This document shows, piece by piece, positions 7,552 through 16,659 of a stretch of 36,659 nucleotides of DNA. The notes below the pieces were generated by a model, which was not told the origin of the DNA, ran no database searches, and was given only the letters and a program-made list of their open reading frames with translations. This DNA comes from Clostridia bacterium (GTDB taxonomy: Bacteria > Bacillota_A > Clostridia > Christensenellales > Aristaeellaceae). The position numbers and the translations under genes are program-made. Position 1 is the first letter of the stretch, and each line of letters opens with the position of its first letter. The stretch lies in assembly GCA_017432405.1 (NCBI GenBank), contig JAFRJF010000175.1, forward strand, positions 1 to 36,659, read 5' to 3'.

Positions 7552-9090
7552 ATGAAAAAACACATGCTTTGGCGCGCGCTGGTGGCGGCGCTGCTGTGCG
7601 CCGCGCTGCTGTGCCCCACCTTTGCGCTGGCGGAGGCGGATGGCCTGACTGTCAATGACCTGGCCGACGACGCCCTCGAGCTGGAGATGAACGAAGCCTT
7701 TGACGGCGCCGTTCCGGACCTGCCCGACCTGGACCTGCCCAATCTGGACCTTCTGGGCGACCTGGCCCTGGACGACGACCTCGTCGCCGGCGAAACCGGG
7801 CCCATCGATCTGGGCGGCGGTGCCCTCTCCAACACAGGCGACACCGAATCCGGGGATTCCCAGGAGACGCCCTCGCCCAAGGACGTGGTGACGCTGGTGG
7901 CCAGCTACACCGGCGGCACGCTGTCCAAGGCCTACGACTGCAACAAGTACGGCGCGGTCAAGGATACAAACACCGGCGAAATCATCTATGTGATCGAAGC
8001 CCTGAAGACCATATTGAGTCAGTTCGAGCTGACCCCCGCCAAGGGCAAGACCCTGGTGGAGGGCCATGAAAACGTGAGCTTCAAGTTGACTCTCACCAAA
8101 CAGTTCGACGCCGCCGACGTGGGCAAGTACACATTTGAGTTCACCCTGTCGCTGACCGGCGACGACGCGGCCTGGTACACCCTCAAAAACCCCGTCGTGA
8201 AGGTTCCCGCCAGGATCACCCGCCGGGTGGTGACCGTCAGCCCCCGCGAGAACCTCGTCAAGGCCTACGGCGCCGCGGACCCGGTCTACCCGAGCGGCAC
8301 GAACTTCATCCTGAGGTACACCAACGGCGAAATCGCCGTCCAGCAGGACGTCTCCGGCTTGCCGACCTATGCCGTTCCCACCTTCACCAGCGACCAGCTG
8401 ACGAACGTGAAATACCTGATCAAGGAGGCCCAGCTCAAGGAGCGCGATTTCTTCCCCGGCTTCCTGGGCCGCAAGGCCGGTGAAAAGGCGGGCAAGTACC
8501 GGGTCACCAGGGGCACCCTGAGCTTCGGCAGCAACTTCAAGCTCAAGGTGGCCGAGGGATACTTCACCATCAAACCCCGGGATATCGGCGATTCCGAAAT
8601 AACCGTGAGCACGGTCACCGACAAGACCTTCACCGGCAAGGCCATCAAGCCCAAGCCTGTACTGCGCTTCAATGGCAAGAGGCTGAAGCTGGGCACCGCC
8701 TACAGGCTGAATTACAGCCACAACAAGCCCCTCGGCAACGCCACCGTCACCATCACCGGCAAGGGCAATTTCACCGGCACCCGCAAGCTCACCTTCAGGA
8801 TCGTCCTGAAGCCCACCGCCATTTCGAAGCTGACCGCGGGCAAGGGCCAGATCGCCGTGAAATGGAAGAAGGGCAAGCTGAACAAAGGCTATGAGATCGC
8901 CTACAGCACCGACGCCGATTTCTTCAGCAGCCAGACGAAGACCGTCAAGGGCATCAATCGCACCCAGCTGACCCTGAAGAACCTGCAATCCCAAACGACC
9001 TACTACGTCCGCATCCGCACCTACCGAAAGGTCAGCGGCGTCCTCTACTACTCCGCTTGGTCCAAGACCAAGGAGATCAGGACGAAGTAA
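7552..9090 (+). CDS. Secreted MBG-domain/FN3 surface protein
   Basis: 512 residues. Signal peptide about 1-27 (MKKHMLWRALVAALLCAALL, cut near ALAEA). Residues 28-112 are acidic and Leu/Asp-rich (PDLPDLDLPNLDLLGDLALD). Then come MBG-type beta-grasp/Ig-like domains: about 112-215 (SYTGGTLSKAYDCNKYG), 217-345 (VTVSPRENLVKAYGAADPVY, the hallmark KxYGxxDP of MBG_2) and 350-415 (FTGKAIKPKPVLRFNGKRLK, TITGKGNFTGT). An FN3 domain closes the protein (about 417-510, ISKLTAGKGQIAVKWKKGKL, YYVRIRTYRKVSG). No sortase motif is visible. A paralogue, broken by a frameshift, lies at 30426-32790 on the far side of the polysaccharide locus. Probable cell-surface adhesin or matrix protein; role inferred from domains. 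Confidence 0.9.
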   Translation: MKKHMLWRALVAALLCAALLCPTFALAEADGLTVNDLADDALELEMNEAFDGAVPDLPDLDLPNLDLLGDLALDDDLVAGETGPIDLGGGALSNTGDTESGDSQETPSPKDVVTLVASYTGGTLSKAYDCNKYGAVKDTNTGEIIYVIEALKTILSQFELTPAKGKTLVEGHENVSFKLTLTKQFDAADVGKYTFEFTLSLTGDDAAWYTLKNPVVKVPARITRRVVTVSPRENLVKAYGAADPVYPSGTNFILRYTNGEIAVQQDVSGLPTYAVPTFTSDQLTNVKYLIKEAQLKERDFFPGFLGRKAGEKAGKYRVTRGTLSFGSNFKLKVAEGYFTIKPRDIGDSEITVSTVTDKTFTGKAIKPKPVLRFNGKRLKLGTAYRLNYSHNKPLGNATVTITGKGNFTGTRKLTFRIVLKPTAISKLTAGKGQIAVKWKKGKLNKGYEIAYSTDADFFSSQTKTVKGINRTQLTLKNLQSQTTYYVRIRTYRKVSGVLYYSAWSKTKEIRTK

Positions 9091-9106
9091 TCCCCAAAAC
9101 CAAGCG

Positions 9107-9138
9107 CGCCCTCCGACAAGACCGGAGGGCGTTTTTTT
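9107..9138 (+). terminator. Rho-independent terminator of the MBG/FN3 gene
   Basis: Nine-bp stem CGCCCTCCG (9107-9115) with CGGAGGGCG (9123-9131) and seven T residues (9132-9138), 17 bp after the stop codon. Confidence 0.92.
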
Positions 9139-9159
9139 CGGGGAGAAGGGAGAAATTAG

Positions 9160-9188
9160 TGGGACAAGAGAACCGTCCCCTTGTCCCA
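9160..9188 (-). repeat. REP-like 29-nt palindrome (inverted)
   Basis: Reverse-complement copy of the unit at 2312-2340, differing at most by one or two bases, placed between two convergent genes (7552-9090 and 9297-10802). Confidence 0.85.
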
Positions 9189-9253
9189 GAGGAATCCGTA
9201 AGGATTGACGATGCGAAGCCGCTCCTTCACGCGCATGCGGTTATATACTGCGA

Positions 9254-9277
9254 CTGGGCGATCCGAAGATCGCCCGG
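9254..9277 (-). terminator. Hairpin after the chain-length operon, possible terminator
   Basis: GGGCGATC, tetraloop CGAA, GATCGCCC (9256-9275), 21 bp past the stop of the minus-strand gene. No U run follows on the minus strand, so termination is uncertain. Confidence 0.45.
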
Positions 9278-9296
9278 TCGAATGGAAATACTCCTG

Positions 9297-10802
9297 TCAG
9301 AACCCTCCCTCGCGCTTGCGGCTGATGAAGATCATCAGCATGCAGGCCAGGAAGCCCAGCGTGCAAATCGGTCCGGCCACCATGACGGCCTTCTTGGCAA
9401 AGGCTCCGGACAAAACCCTCGGGGCATCGTAGCGCACCGACGTGGCGGCGAGGTTCAATTCGTTGATCTGCTCCTGGTTGAAGGCTTCAAGCATCGCCTT
9501 GAAGTCGTTGAGAATGACCTGTCCCTTCTCCACGAGGGTGCTCAGGTTCTTCTCAAGGGCGTCCTTCTGCGCCTGCGTCTCGCGTTCGGCATTCTCCGCT
9601 GCCTTTGCGATTTCCTCTTCGGTCATCTCGACGACATCGGTCAGGGCTTGATCGGGGGTCTGCCCGGCATCCGCCTCCACGCTTGCCGCATCCGCTGCCG
9701 CGCTTGCCGCATCCGCCTCCACACTTATCACATTCGCCTGTTGGTCTGCAAAGGCGTCTTCGCCGATCAGGGCAGCCAGCTTGAGCTGGTACTCGGATAT
9801 CCTGGAGTTGATGTCGGCGATGTCGTCGGCCATCTCCTGACGCCTTTCGATCAGCGCGTCATAGGTTGCCGAGGTATTGCCGTCGATCTTGGTCAGCGTG
9901 TCAGCGGTGCTCAGGTAGATGATTCCGTTCTTTTTATAGCTGTCGATGATCGCGTCCATCTTCTTCAGGTGTTCAGTCTGCTTTTGCAGCTGATTGCTCA
10001 GTTCGCGGATCTCGAACTGATACCGGGTCAGCAGGCGCACGGTATCCTTGGCCAGCGCGTTCATCGTCAAATCGGCGTTCAGGCGACCGATGTCGCTGTT
10101 GATCAGGTTGTTCAGCCTGACGCTGATGTCGTTGAAGCCGACGCCCTGCCAACGGAAGGTGGGCTTCCACTCGTAAACCTCCAGGGCGTATGCAGAGATC
10201 ATGCCATAATGGTTCTGGAGGATCTCCAGCTGCTGGGGATAGTCGTATTGCTCCAGGGTAAACAGCAGGCTATCGGTCTGCAGACCATTGGCGTAAACCT
10301 GTGCGAAGCGATTCCTGAAGGCAACCAGTATGTTCTGCATCAGGGCCACCAGCTTGTCCTGGGAGATGGATTTGTCAAAATCGCTGCTCAGCGAGACATC
10401 GAACACGGTGGGGTGATAATCGCCCAGTTCGGCGGAGCGGCTGGTGGTGAAATCCAGCAGCGAGGCATAGCTGGTAACCTGGTCCGTCATATCCTTGGGA
10501 TAGACGCCCTTGGCCGTCAGGCAGAGGCGAAGCTGCTCGGGCGTATAGGCGCCCTCCAGCCCCGCCTCGCGCAGGGCGGCGGTCAGCACCTCGTCGGAGG
10601 CGATTTCCGAGACATTGAAGGGGCGGCCATTGGGCGCGAGGCCCGCCGGGGCGCCTTCAAAGGTGAACTGTATGTTGGCGCTGGCGGTGGTCTTGTCCGG
10701 CTTGCCGAAGAACAGCGCGGCGGTCAGTGCCAGGCCGACAATGGCGCAGACAACGAGGACGATGATCGTCCTTCGAAGCCAGTTGGTTTTGCTGGAAGTC
10801 AT
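9297..10802 (-). CDS. Wzz-like chain-length / polysaccharide export protein, second of a pair
   Basis: 501 residues. One transmembrane helix near the N-terminus (about 11-32, TIIVLVVCAIVGLALTAALF) and one near the C-terminus (about 472-492, GPICTLGFLACMLMIFIS) enclose a large external region with coiled-coil stretches (about 265-315 and 385-440, QNQ- and EAEK-rich). This topology is that of Wzz/CapA-type polysaccharide co-polymerases, which set chain length. It lacks the usual proline-rich motif next to the second helix and carries no kinase domain. An Ala/Asp-rich repeat (SVEADAASAAADAASVEADA) lies at about 367-386. Its ATG overlaps the previous stop by 4 nt, so the two genes are translationally coupled. 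Confidence 0.75.
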   Translation of the reverse strand: MTSSKTNWLRRTIIVLVVCAIVGLALTAALFFGKPDKTTASANIQFTFEGAPAGLAPNGRPFNVSEIASDEVLTAALREAGLEGAYTPEQLRLCLTAKGVYPKDMTDQVTSYASLLDFTTSRSAELGDYHPTVFDVSLSSDFDKSISQDKLVALMQNILVAFRNRFAQVYANGLQTDSLLFTLEQYDYPQQLEILQNHYGMISAYALEVYEWKPTFRWQGVGFNDISVRLNNLINSDIGRLNADLTMNALAKDTVRLLTRYQFEIRELSNQLQKQTEHLKKMDAIIDSYKKNGIIYLSTADTLTKIDGNTSATYDALIERRQEMADDIADINSRISEYQLKLAALIGEDAFADQQANVISVEADAASAAADAASVEADAGQTPDQALTDVVEMTEEEIAKAAENAERETQAQKDALEKNLSTLVEKGQVILNDFKAMLEAFNQEQINELNLAATSVRYDAPRVLSGAFAKKAVMVAGPICTLGFLACMLMIFISRKREGGF

Positions 10803-12442
10803 GCCTCGATCGCCTCCTTTACCCTGTGCGCCCCGTCCACGCCTGCCTCCGCTTCCGGTTTCCTGCGGAACTCAGGGGCAAGGGCGCTGATGATCCACAG
10901 CGCCAGGGCGACGAGCGCGCCCAGCACGCCGCCGATGACCATCTTCTTTCCCGCCTTGGCGAAGACGCTCTCGTCCTTGCCCTGGGCCACGGAGTGATCC
11001 GCATAGGTGGTATAGAAGGGACTGGTCATGATTTCCTGCATCTGCAGGTTGATCTGCCGATAGGCGTTCTGGCAGATCCGGACGGCGCTTTCCAGCTCTT
11101 CGCTGGCCTGCTCGGTGTCGGCCAGGTCGCTGTCGGCCTTCAGGCACTCGAGCTTGCCCGTGAGCTCCGTGATCATGACCTCCAGCTTTTCTGCCGCCTC
11201 GTAATTGTCGGTCTGCTGGAGTACCTTCGCGTTGTAGTAGTCGGTGGTGGTCTGCGTGGATTTCGCGGTGTCGCTCTCCTGCATGGACACGAAGATCTCG
11301 TCGTTCTTGTAGTTGTCCAGTATCGTCTGAGTGGTGGCGATGTTCTCATTGACCTTGTCCAGCTTGGTCTGGGCGTTGTTCAGCTGGAACTGGTAGTTGG
11401 TGATCATGGACTGGCGATCCCTGACGATGCTGTTCGTGTAGGCATAGGAATAGAGGTAATCCACATTGACCTCTGTGGCCGTCTGCAGGTCCTCCATCAG
11501 GTCGTTCAGGGAACGGCCGGTCCTCCAGGAGCGGTAGCTTTTAACAGTATCCGGCTGTTTGTCGCAATAATTATAGAGGTTTTGCGTCGCGTCCCGCAGC
11601 AGGTCCAGGCTCTCGAGGATGTCCAGGTTCTCAATGTCGATGACGGAGATCTCGTCGTCCGGCAGCTTGGTATCCGCATAGGTGACCACCAGGTAGTCGT
11701 TGTAGGCGGCCAGGACCCGGTCCAGCAGCTCCCTGAGCTCCTCGTCGGTCAGGTAGTACTTCTTGTTGGAATCCTCCTCGCCAAAGCCGTTTGTGAGGGA
11801 TACCACGAAGCGGTTGTCATAGGTCAGCTGGATGTCCTTGACCTGGTTGTAGGCGTTGTTGTTCTTGTCCTGTACCATGCTGGCGGCGATTTCCTGCTGG
11901 CGCCGGCTGTCCTCCGTGAGGATGCGGTCGATGCTGATGTTGCTGCGCAGGGCGCTCAGCGTCACCGGCTGGGAAAGCTCCATGCTGTTCAACGCGTTGT
12001 TCAGCACATAGGAGCCGGTAATCTGGTTGAGATCCAGGTTGCCGCTTCCATTCGGGGCCGTCAGGTCTGCCACAGGCACGGTCGCCGGCGCCTTGGGGTC
12101 TACCCGAGGGCGCGCTGTTGTTTCAGGGCCGAAGACAATGGTCGCCGGCTCCTCGGCTTTTTCCTCGAGTTCCGGGTTTGGAACCTCGTAATTCAGCGTG
12201 ACCACCGAGGAGACCTTGTAGGGCTTTTCGGTAAACTGGTGAATCACCAGGGAACCGGCGATGCCCGCGACGATGCAAAAGATCATCAGCCAGGCATAGG
12301 CCCGGGTTCTCAGCTTGAAGTTGTGAAGGACGCGCCTCAGGTCGATTTCGACCTCCGTCGACGGCTGATTGACGACGACATTGATGTTCGCGTCCCTGTC
12401 GACGGACAAAACCTCATCCTTTCGACGTTCATCCCTATCCAA
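10799..12442 (-). CDS. Wzz-like chain-length protein, first of a pair
   Basis: About 547 residues. A cytoplasmic N-terminus with the segment INVVVNQPSTEVEIDLRRVL leads to the first transmembrane helix (AYAWLMIFCIVAGIAGSLVI), then a long external region (RPYKVSS-like beta start, then coiled coil, e.g. YQFQLNNAQTKLDKVNENIA) and a final helix (MVIGGVLGALVALALWIISA). The EIDLRRVLHNFKLRTRAY juxtamembrane pattern is Wzz-like. The preferred start is TTG at 12442 with GGAGGG 6 nt upstream; ATG 12463 and TTG 12517 are in frame but have no ribosome site. No partner tyrosine kinase or phosphatase is in the window. Confidence 0.78.
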   Translation of the reverse strand: MDRDERRKDEVLSVDRDANINVVVNQPSTEVEIDLRRVLHNFKLRTRAYAWLMIFCIVAGIAGSLVIHQFTEKPYKVSSVVTLNYEVPNPELEEKAEEPATIVFGPETTARPRVDPKAPATVPVADLTAPNGSGNLDLNQITGSYVLNNALNSMELSQPVTLSALRSNISIDRILTEDSRRQQEIAASMVQDKNNNAYNQVKDIQLTYDNRFVVSLTNGFGEEDSNKKYYLTDEELRELLDRVLAAYNDYLVVTYADTKLPDDEISVIDIENLDILESLDLLRDATQNLYNYCDKQPDTVKSYRSWRTGRSLNDLMEDLQTATEVNVDYLYSYAYTNSIVRDRQSMITNYQFQLNNAQTKLDKVNENIATTQTILDNYKNDEIFVSMQESDTAKSTQTTTDYYNAKVLQQTDNYEAAEKLEVMITELTGKLECLKADSDLADTEQASEELESAVRICQNAYRQINLQMQEIMTSPFYTTYADHSVAQGKDESVFAKAGKKMVIGGVLGALVALALWIISALAPEFRRKPEAEAGVDGAHRVKEAIEA

Positions 12443-12532
12443 TAATATCCCTCCGTTTCTCATTGATAGCGCTGTCAGGAGGCTGTCGCCCCCTGCATCG
12501 CCTGAACTGTCAAACAATATATACCTGATGAT

Positions 12533-12561
12533 AGTGTATCATGATATTGTTAAGAAGACAA
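12533..12561 (-). promoter_or_regulatory. Promoter of the two-gene chain-length operon
   Basis: On the minus strand TTGTCT (12556-12561), 17-nt spacer, TACACT (12533-12538), about 90 bp before the TTG start and downstream of the terminator at 12644-12682, so this pair is separately transcribed. Confidence 0.55.
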
Positions 12562-12643
12562 CCCATGAAACAGGGGAACCCTCGCAATCGGTATTGCGTT
12601 ATCGTTACAAGCTATTACACAACTGTTCCGCCCCGCCGGTAAA

Positions 12644-12682
12644 ACAGACCGGGCGAAGCGCTTTACGCCTCGCCCGGTCTGT
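12644..12682 (-). terminator. Strong terminator closing the polysaccharide operon
   Basis: Thirteen-bp outer stem (ACAGACCGGGCGA with TCGCCCGGTCTGT), a short inner GCG stem and, on the minus strand, TTTTACC directly after. It lies 28 bp past the flippase stop. Confidence 0.85.
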
Positions 12683-12709
12683 GTCCTCCCGCAGCAGCCG
12701 ACCCGGGGC

Positions 12710-14200
12710 TCATCTGCCCCGCCTGAGCCGTTTGGGAAGCCCCATCAGGAACTCCCTGTAGAAAATGAAGTTGATCGCGATGGAGACGCCCATGAACGCC
12801 GCGGCCATCTCTACCGCGAGAATCAGCCAGGAGAAGTAGTTGACGTCGCTCAGCTGCCTGGCAAAGGGAATGACCGCATAGCAGCCAACCGTCACGGCGT
12901 CGACGAGGCACTGCTTGGCGAATATTTTCATGGGCCGCTTTACAAGGTTCCTGGCATTGTAGAAGGCCATCCAGACGGTCTGGTAGAGCATGGAAACGAG
13001 GGTGCCGATGGCGACGCCCACCAGCCCCCACCCCTTGACGCAGGCGACGGAGATCACGATATTCATGATCGTGGCGATGATGTAGTTGCTCTGCGTTTCC
13101 TTGTAATGGCCCGCCGCAAAGATCATGAGGTTATAGGGAAGCCGCAGGCAATGGCAGGCGTGGGCCATTACGATCAAGGCGGCAAACAACGGCTGGACGT
13201 AATTGGCGTCCGTTATACCCCGGGTATAGCACTGGATAAAAGGGACGATCAAAAACCCGGTGCAGCCGAAGACGTAGATCACCGAGGTGTGAACCAGCCA
13301 TTCCGTCATGCCAAAGGTCTTCTGGAGGCCCTCCTCGTCCTGCCTGGCCCAGAGATTGCCAAGGTAAGCCTCCACGCCGTTCATCATGGAGGTAAAGAGT
13401 TTTTTTACACCAGCGACCACCAGATTGTAGGCTGCGTAAATCGAAACCTCGGAGAAGGTTCCCAGGACGGTCAATACGATGGTGTCCGTATCGTTGAGGA
13501 CCGTGTACGCAATGTGCTGCGCCATGCCGTTCCACTTCTGCTTGATCGGCTCCTCGTCGTATTGTATCCTGTAATTGATATCATAGTGGCGGCGCACGTA
13601 CCAGGTCAGGTACATGGGCCGGAGCAGGAAGATCAGCGAGGTCGTCAGCTTTACGACATGGATGCTGACCCCGAGCTTGATCAGGATCACGCACGCGACG
13701 GTATTCAGCACCAGCGTCAGCGTCTGCGCCATATACTGGATATAGCCCTTCTGATCCGCCGTCAGGAGGAGGCGATCGACGATGCCCAGATAATACTGGG
13801 CGAACGAGCTTATGCTCATCGTGGCGATGAGCGTCGCAGTGTAAACCCATTCAAACTGCTGGCCGGAGATGTAGGGATAGACGATGATCAGGACGATGAT
13901 GTAGGCCAGCATGATCTGGGCGATGCGCCTGAAAAACTTGTTGGCCGATACGACGACCCGGCTGATCTGGTCGTTGTCCTTTTCCGCGAGGGGCTTGTAC
14001 AGCGCCGATTGGACGACCTTTCCGACGCCAAGCTCAAGGAATGTGATGATCCCGATAAATTGTGTAATGGAATTGACAAGTCCGTTGATCTTTGAGCCGT
14101 ATTGACCCATAATCAATCTGGGCAGTATAAATCCACATACAATCGTTACAATCTCAAACAACAGAGAAGAGATTGTATTGAGCCTCAACTTATTCTTCAT
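12710..14200 (-). CDS. Wzx-type polysaccharide flippase
   Basis: 496 residues with about 12-14 hydrophobic helices, the size and layout of the MOP/PST flippase family that moves undecaprenyl-linked repeat units across the membrane. The start resembles the family (MKNKLRLNTISSLLFEIVTI, then GFILPRLIMGQYGS and INGLVNSITQFIGIITFLEL). A functional role in repeat-unit export is established for the family and inferred here. The ATG at 14200 follows the preceding stop (14208-14210) by 7 nt; a longer frame opens upstream at a TTG, but it has no ribosome site. No clear Shine-Dalgarno precedes 14200, suggesting translational coupling. It is the last gene of the operon. Confidence 0.85.
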   Translation of the reverse strand: MKNKLRLNTISSLLFEIVTIVCGFILPRLIMGQYGSKINGLVNSITQFIGIITFLELGVGKVVQSALYKPLAEKDNDQISRVVVSANKFFRRIAQIMLAYIIVLIIVYPYISGQQFEWVYTATLIATMSISSFAQYYLGIVDRLLLTADQKGYIQYMAQTLTLVLNTVACVILIKLGVSIHVVKLTTSLIFLLRPMYLTWYVRRHYDINYRIQYDEEPIKQKWNGMAQHIAYTVLNDTDTIVLTVLGTFSEVSIYAAYNLVVAGVKKLFTSMMNGVEAYLGNLWARQDEEGLQKTFGMTEWLVHTSVIYVFGCTGFLIVPFIQCYTRGITDANYVQPLFAALIVMAHACHCLRLPYNLMIFAAGHYKETQSNYIIATIMNIVISVACVKGWGLVGVAIGTLVSMLYQTVWMAFYNARNLVKRPMKIFAKQCLVDAVTVGCYAVIPFARQLSDVNYFSWLILAVEMAAAFMGVSIAINFIFYREFLMGLPKRLRRGR

Positions 14201-14207
14201 ATTGTTT

Positions 14208-15173
14208 TCATTTGCACTGATCAAAACCAGATTGGAAATCCAAATTCCACAGTTTCCCCAACATCAGATCAGCCTCATAGGGTATTATTGGTTCAAATCC
14301 ACTTCCGTTGGTAAAAGTCATCTCCCCAAAGTATATTTTTCCCTTTACATTATACAGATCAACACGGACATGCTGGAATCCTTCTGCAAGCTTCGTCGCA
14401 ATCTCTACCATCTCATCAAACTTCTCTGGCTTATCTATTACGCCTTCATAATTCCCATAGTCCCGCTGATTCCAGCTCTGCAGATTCCAATCCATATCAT
14501 ATATGTTTCTCTTGTGGTTATGATAACGCCCCTTATCTACCCAGCAATATAAAGGCTTGCCATCAAAACATAAGAATTTATAATCCGGAAGATCTTCATC
14601 CTCACACTCTATCAGCTGTTCTACCAGAACCTTGGGTTCTATATCAGAATAATGAAATTCATATCCCAACCAGGAAAAATCGAAATGCAGATAGTAGTTT
14701 ATTTTTGCTTTTATACGCCTGATATCCTTGGCGGAAAGAAGGCTTTTATCCCTGACTATTGAAGCATCCCCGGAGCCTAAATTGGTTTTAATGACAAATT
14801 GATTTGGAAGCTCAGAGAAATCAATGTCATAAGGACTGTCATACACGCCCTTACCGCATAAGGGGACCAGATACTTCTCTCCAACCTTTTTTGCGACCCA
14901 CTCTCTTGCTCTGTATTTATCGGTCAACATTGTTTTCAAGGGATAATTATGAAACAACTTTTCAAGTTGCATTTTTTCAGTATATGCCGCAGGCTCATAC
15001 CAATTGACGTGGTGTCCGGTATGTTCAAAATACATTCTTGCGTCATCAGCCTTGATCTCTTCAATGCTCATTTTTTTCCTGACGTTTTCGTACATATGTC
15101 TCTTTACTCTCAAAAGACGATAGAATAAGACCGGAAACTTGTCTTCCATGAATGCACGAATTTGTTTTTTCAT
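14208..15173 (-). CDS. TupA-like ATP-grasp protein
   Basis: 321 residues. The sequence fits the ATPgrasp_TupA family: LTDKYRAREWVAKKVGEKYL, VIKTNLGSGDASIVRD (nucleotide-binding loop), KVLVEQLI, DYKFLCFDGKPLYCWVDKGR, HVRVDLYNVKGKIYFGEMTF (metal-binding Asp and Glu). TupA is implicated in adding polyglutamate in teichuronopeptide synthesis of Bacillus; relatives are frequent in capsule loci, some acting on glycans in ways not established. AGGAGG lies 4 nt before the ATG at 15173. The DNA is clearly richer in A+T than both neighbours (for example 14500-14720), so it was probably acquired separately. Confidence 0.85.
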   Translation of the reverse strand: MKKQIRAFMEDKFPVLFYRLLRVKRHMYENVRKKMSIEEIKADDARMYFEHTGHHVNWYEPAAYTEKMQLEKLFHNYPLKTMLTDKYRAREWVAKKVGEKYLVPLCGKGVYDSPYDIDFSELPNQFVIKTNLGSGDASIVRDKSLLSAKDIRRIKAKINYYLHFDFSWLGYEFHYSDIEPKVLVEQLIECEDEDLPDYKFLCFDGKPLYCWVDKGRYHNHKRNIYDMDWNLQSWNQRDYGNYEGVIDKPEKFDEMVEIATKLAEGFQHVRVDLYNVKGKIYFGEMTFTNGSGFEPIIPYEADLMLGKLWNLDFQSGFDQCK

Positions 15174-15296
15174 ATTGCCTCCTGATGTCACCTGGACTGT
15201 ATTATATCTGCCGGTTCATTTTAATCGACGGTACCGTATCAATCATGCCACAATCAACATGGCAAAGGGCTGCGGAACAGGCGAATATAAGCCCCT

Positions 15297-16643
15297 TCAA
15301 CCACCCGATTGTATTCTTTGCGCAATGGCCGGACCACCTTCCGCCCTGCGCCTAAGCCGCACAACCGTAAAGAAGGCGAGTATAAAGCAAAGCGCCTGGG
15401 ACGATTGGGTGAAGTAAAACCTGACCATCGAGAACATCAGCTTCTGGAAGAGCATGATGTACAGCAATTCACACCTCGGGTTGTTCCTGTACTTTGCGTA
15501 ATAGAAGATCTTACCGGTCATGAAGCCGAACAGGAACAGTATGATCACGACGCCGAGCTTCCTGCCGTCCAGATAGGGCTGGTAAAAGATGGTGATAAAG
15601 GCGTTCATCCAGATGTCGCCGCCGATGTCGACGCCCTTCTCCAGCATCTGGAACGACATGTAATAAATGGTGGAGACCAGCTCCGGATACGCCCCCGTAA
15701 AGAGCCTCAGCACGTACAGCGCCGGATAGAGCAGCCCGTAAAAGGAAGAGATGCCCAGGCCGTACAGGTTTGCGTAATGTCGATCGATTTCCCTGACGTA
15801 GTGGTCCAGGAAGCTCAGCGGCGCCACGTAGTAGATGTGCGCCTCCTTCAGCAGATCGACGCTGCTGCCCTTGCGCTGGAAGGTGATGTACAGGAAATAG
15901 GCCAGCAGCCCCGCACCGGCCAGGGGCGCCAGGTATTTCAGGCGCCGGATGATCCTTCTCCAGGTCGCCTTGCTGATGTTCTTGCGCTTCATGGCAAACT
16001 CGCACACGAAGTTCATCATCACCCAGAGCAGAACCGACCGGCCGCCGCCCGTGGAAATGACCCACAGCGCGATCATCACGACGCCTTCCAGGACGATCGT
16101 ATAGTTTTTCTTCTTTTTGAACAGCTCAAAGGGGATCACAAAGGTCATCAGGTAGGTGGCGGGCGTGGAGATAAATCCCCGGAAGGCCGCCGTAAGCCTG
16201 GAGGTCCTCAGCACATTGTACTCGTCCGAGACGCCCAGCTTCCTGATATAGGTCATGCTGTAGCCCATCCGGATCAGCCGGATGACCGTCAGTGCCTGCA
16301 TCACCAGGACTATTATCGACACGATGTTGAGGATATGGAGAAACGTATAATTGGTGACGTAGGCATCGTTCGGCCGGACCCCTCCCCCGCTTGAGAGCCG
16401 GACCCGGACCAGGTTTCTCCGCTCGCCCAGAAGCTCGCCGATCGCAAAGGCGAGCAGGCCGATCGCAATGATCTGATAGGTCTTTTCCGAGGGAATGTTG
16501 ATGCGGTACAGCCCCAGGGCGGACAGGGGCGTTATGATGCCCCACAGCACGCCCATGATGGTGAGCGGATTGAATATGAACTTCGATCTTACAAACCCCA
16601 GCACAGCGAAGCAGGCGCATGCGATGGCGATAACGGTAGGCAC
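15297..16643 (-). CDS. Wzy-like oligosaccharide repeat-unit polymerase
   Basis: 448 residues with about 10-11 membrane helices and a long loop between about 255 and 315 (FQRKGSSVDLLKEAHIYYVA, DHYVREIDRHYANLYGLGIS). The layout, the Arg- and Gly-containing WVISTGGGRSVLLWVMMNFV segment and the late DIGGDIWMNAFITIFYQPYL motif match O-antigen/oligosaccharide repeat-unit polymerases. It should join flipped repeat units outside the membrane. GTG start with AAAGGAGA 10 nt upstream; 16 bp separate it from the glycosyltransferase. The 123-bp gap to the TupA-like gene (15174-15296) is the widest in the operon and shows no clear signal. Confidence 0.85.
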   Translation of the reverse strand: MPTVIAIACACFAVLGFVRSKFIFNPLTIMGVLWGIITPLSALGLYRINIPSEKTYQIIAIGLLAFAIGELLGERRNLVRVRLSSGGGVRPNDAYVTNYTFLHILNIVSIIVLVMQALTVIRLIRMGYSMTYIRKLGVSDEYNVLRTSRLTAAFRGFISTPATYLMTFVIPFELFKKKKNYTIVLEGVVMIALWVISTGGGRSVLLWVMMNFVCEFAMKRKNISKATWRRIIRRLKYLAPLAGAGLLAYFLYITFQRKGSSVDLLKEAHIYYVAPLSFLDHYVREIDRHYANLYGLGISSFYGLLYPALYVLRLFTGAYPELVSTIYYMSFQMLEKGVDIGGDIWMNAFITIFYQPYLDGRKLGVVIILFLFGFMTGKIFYYAKYRNNPRCELLYIMLFQKLMFSMVRFYFTQSSQALCFILAFFTVVRLRRRAEGGPAIAQRIQSGG

Positions 16644-16659
16644 TGAAAGAATATCTCCT

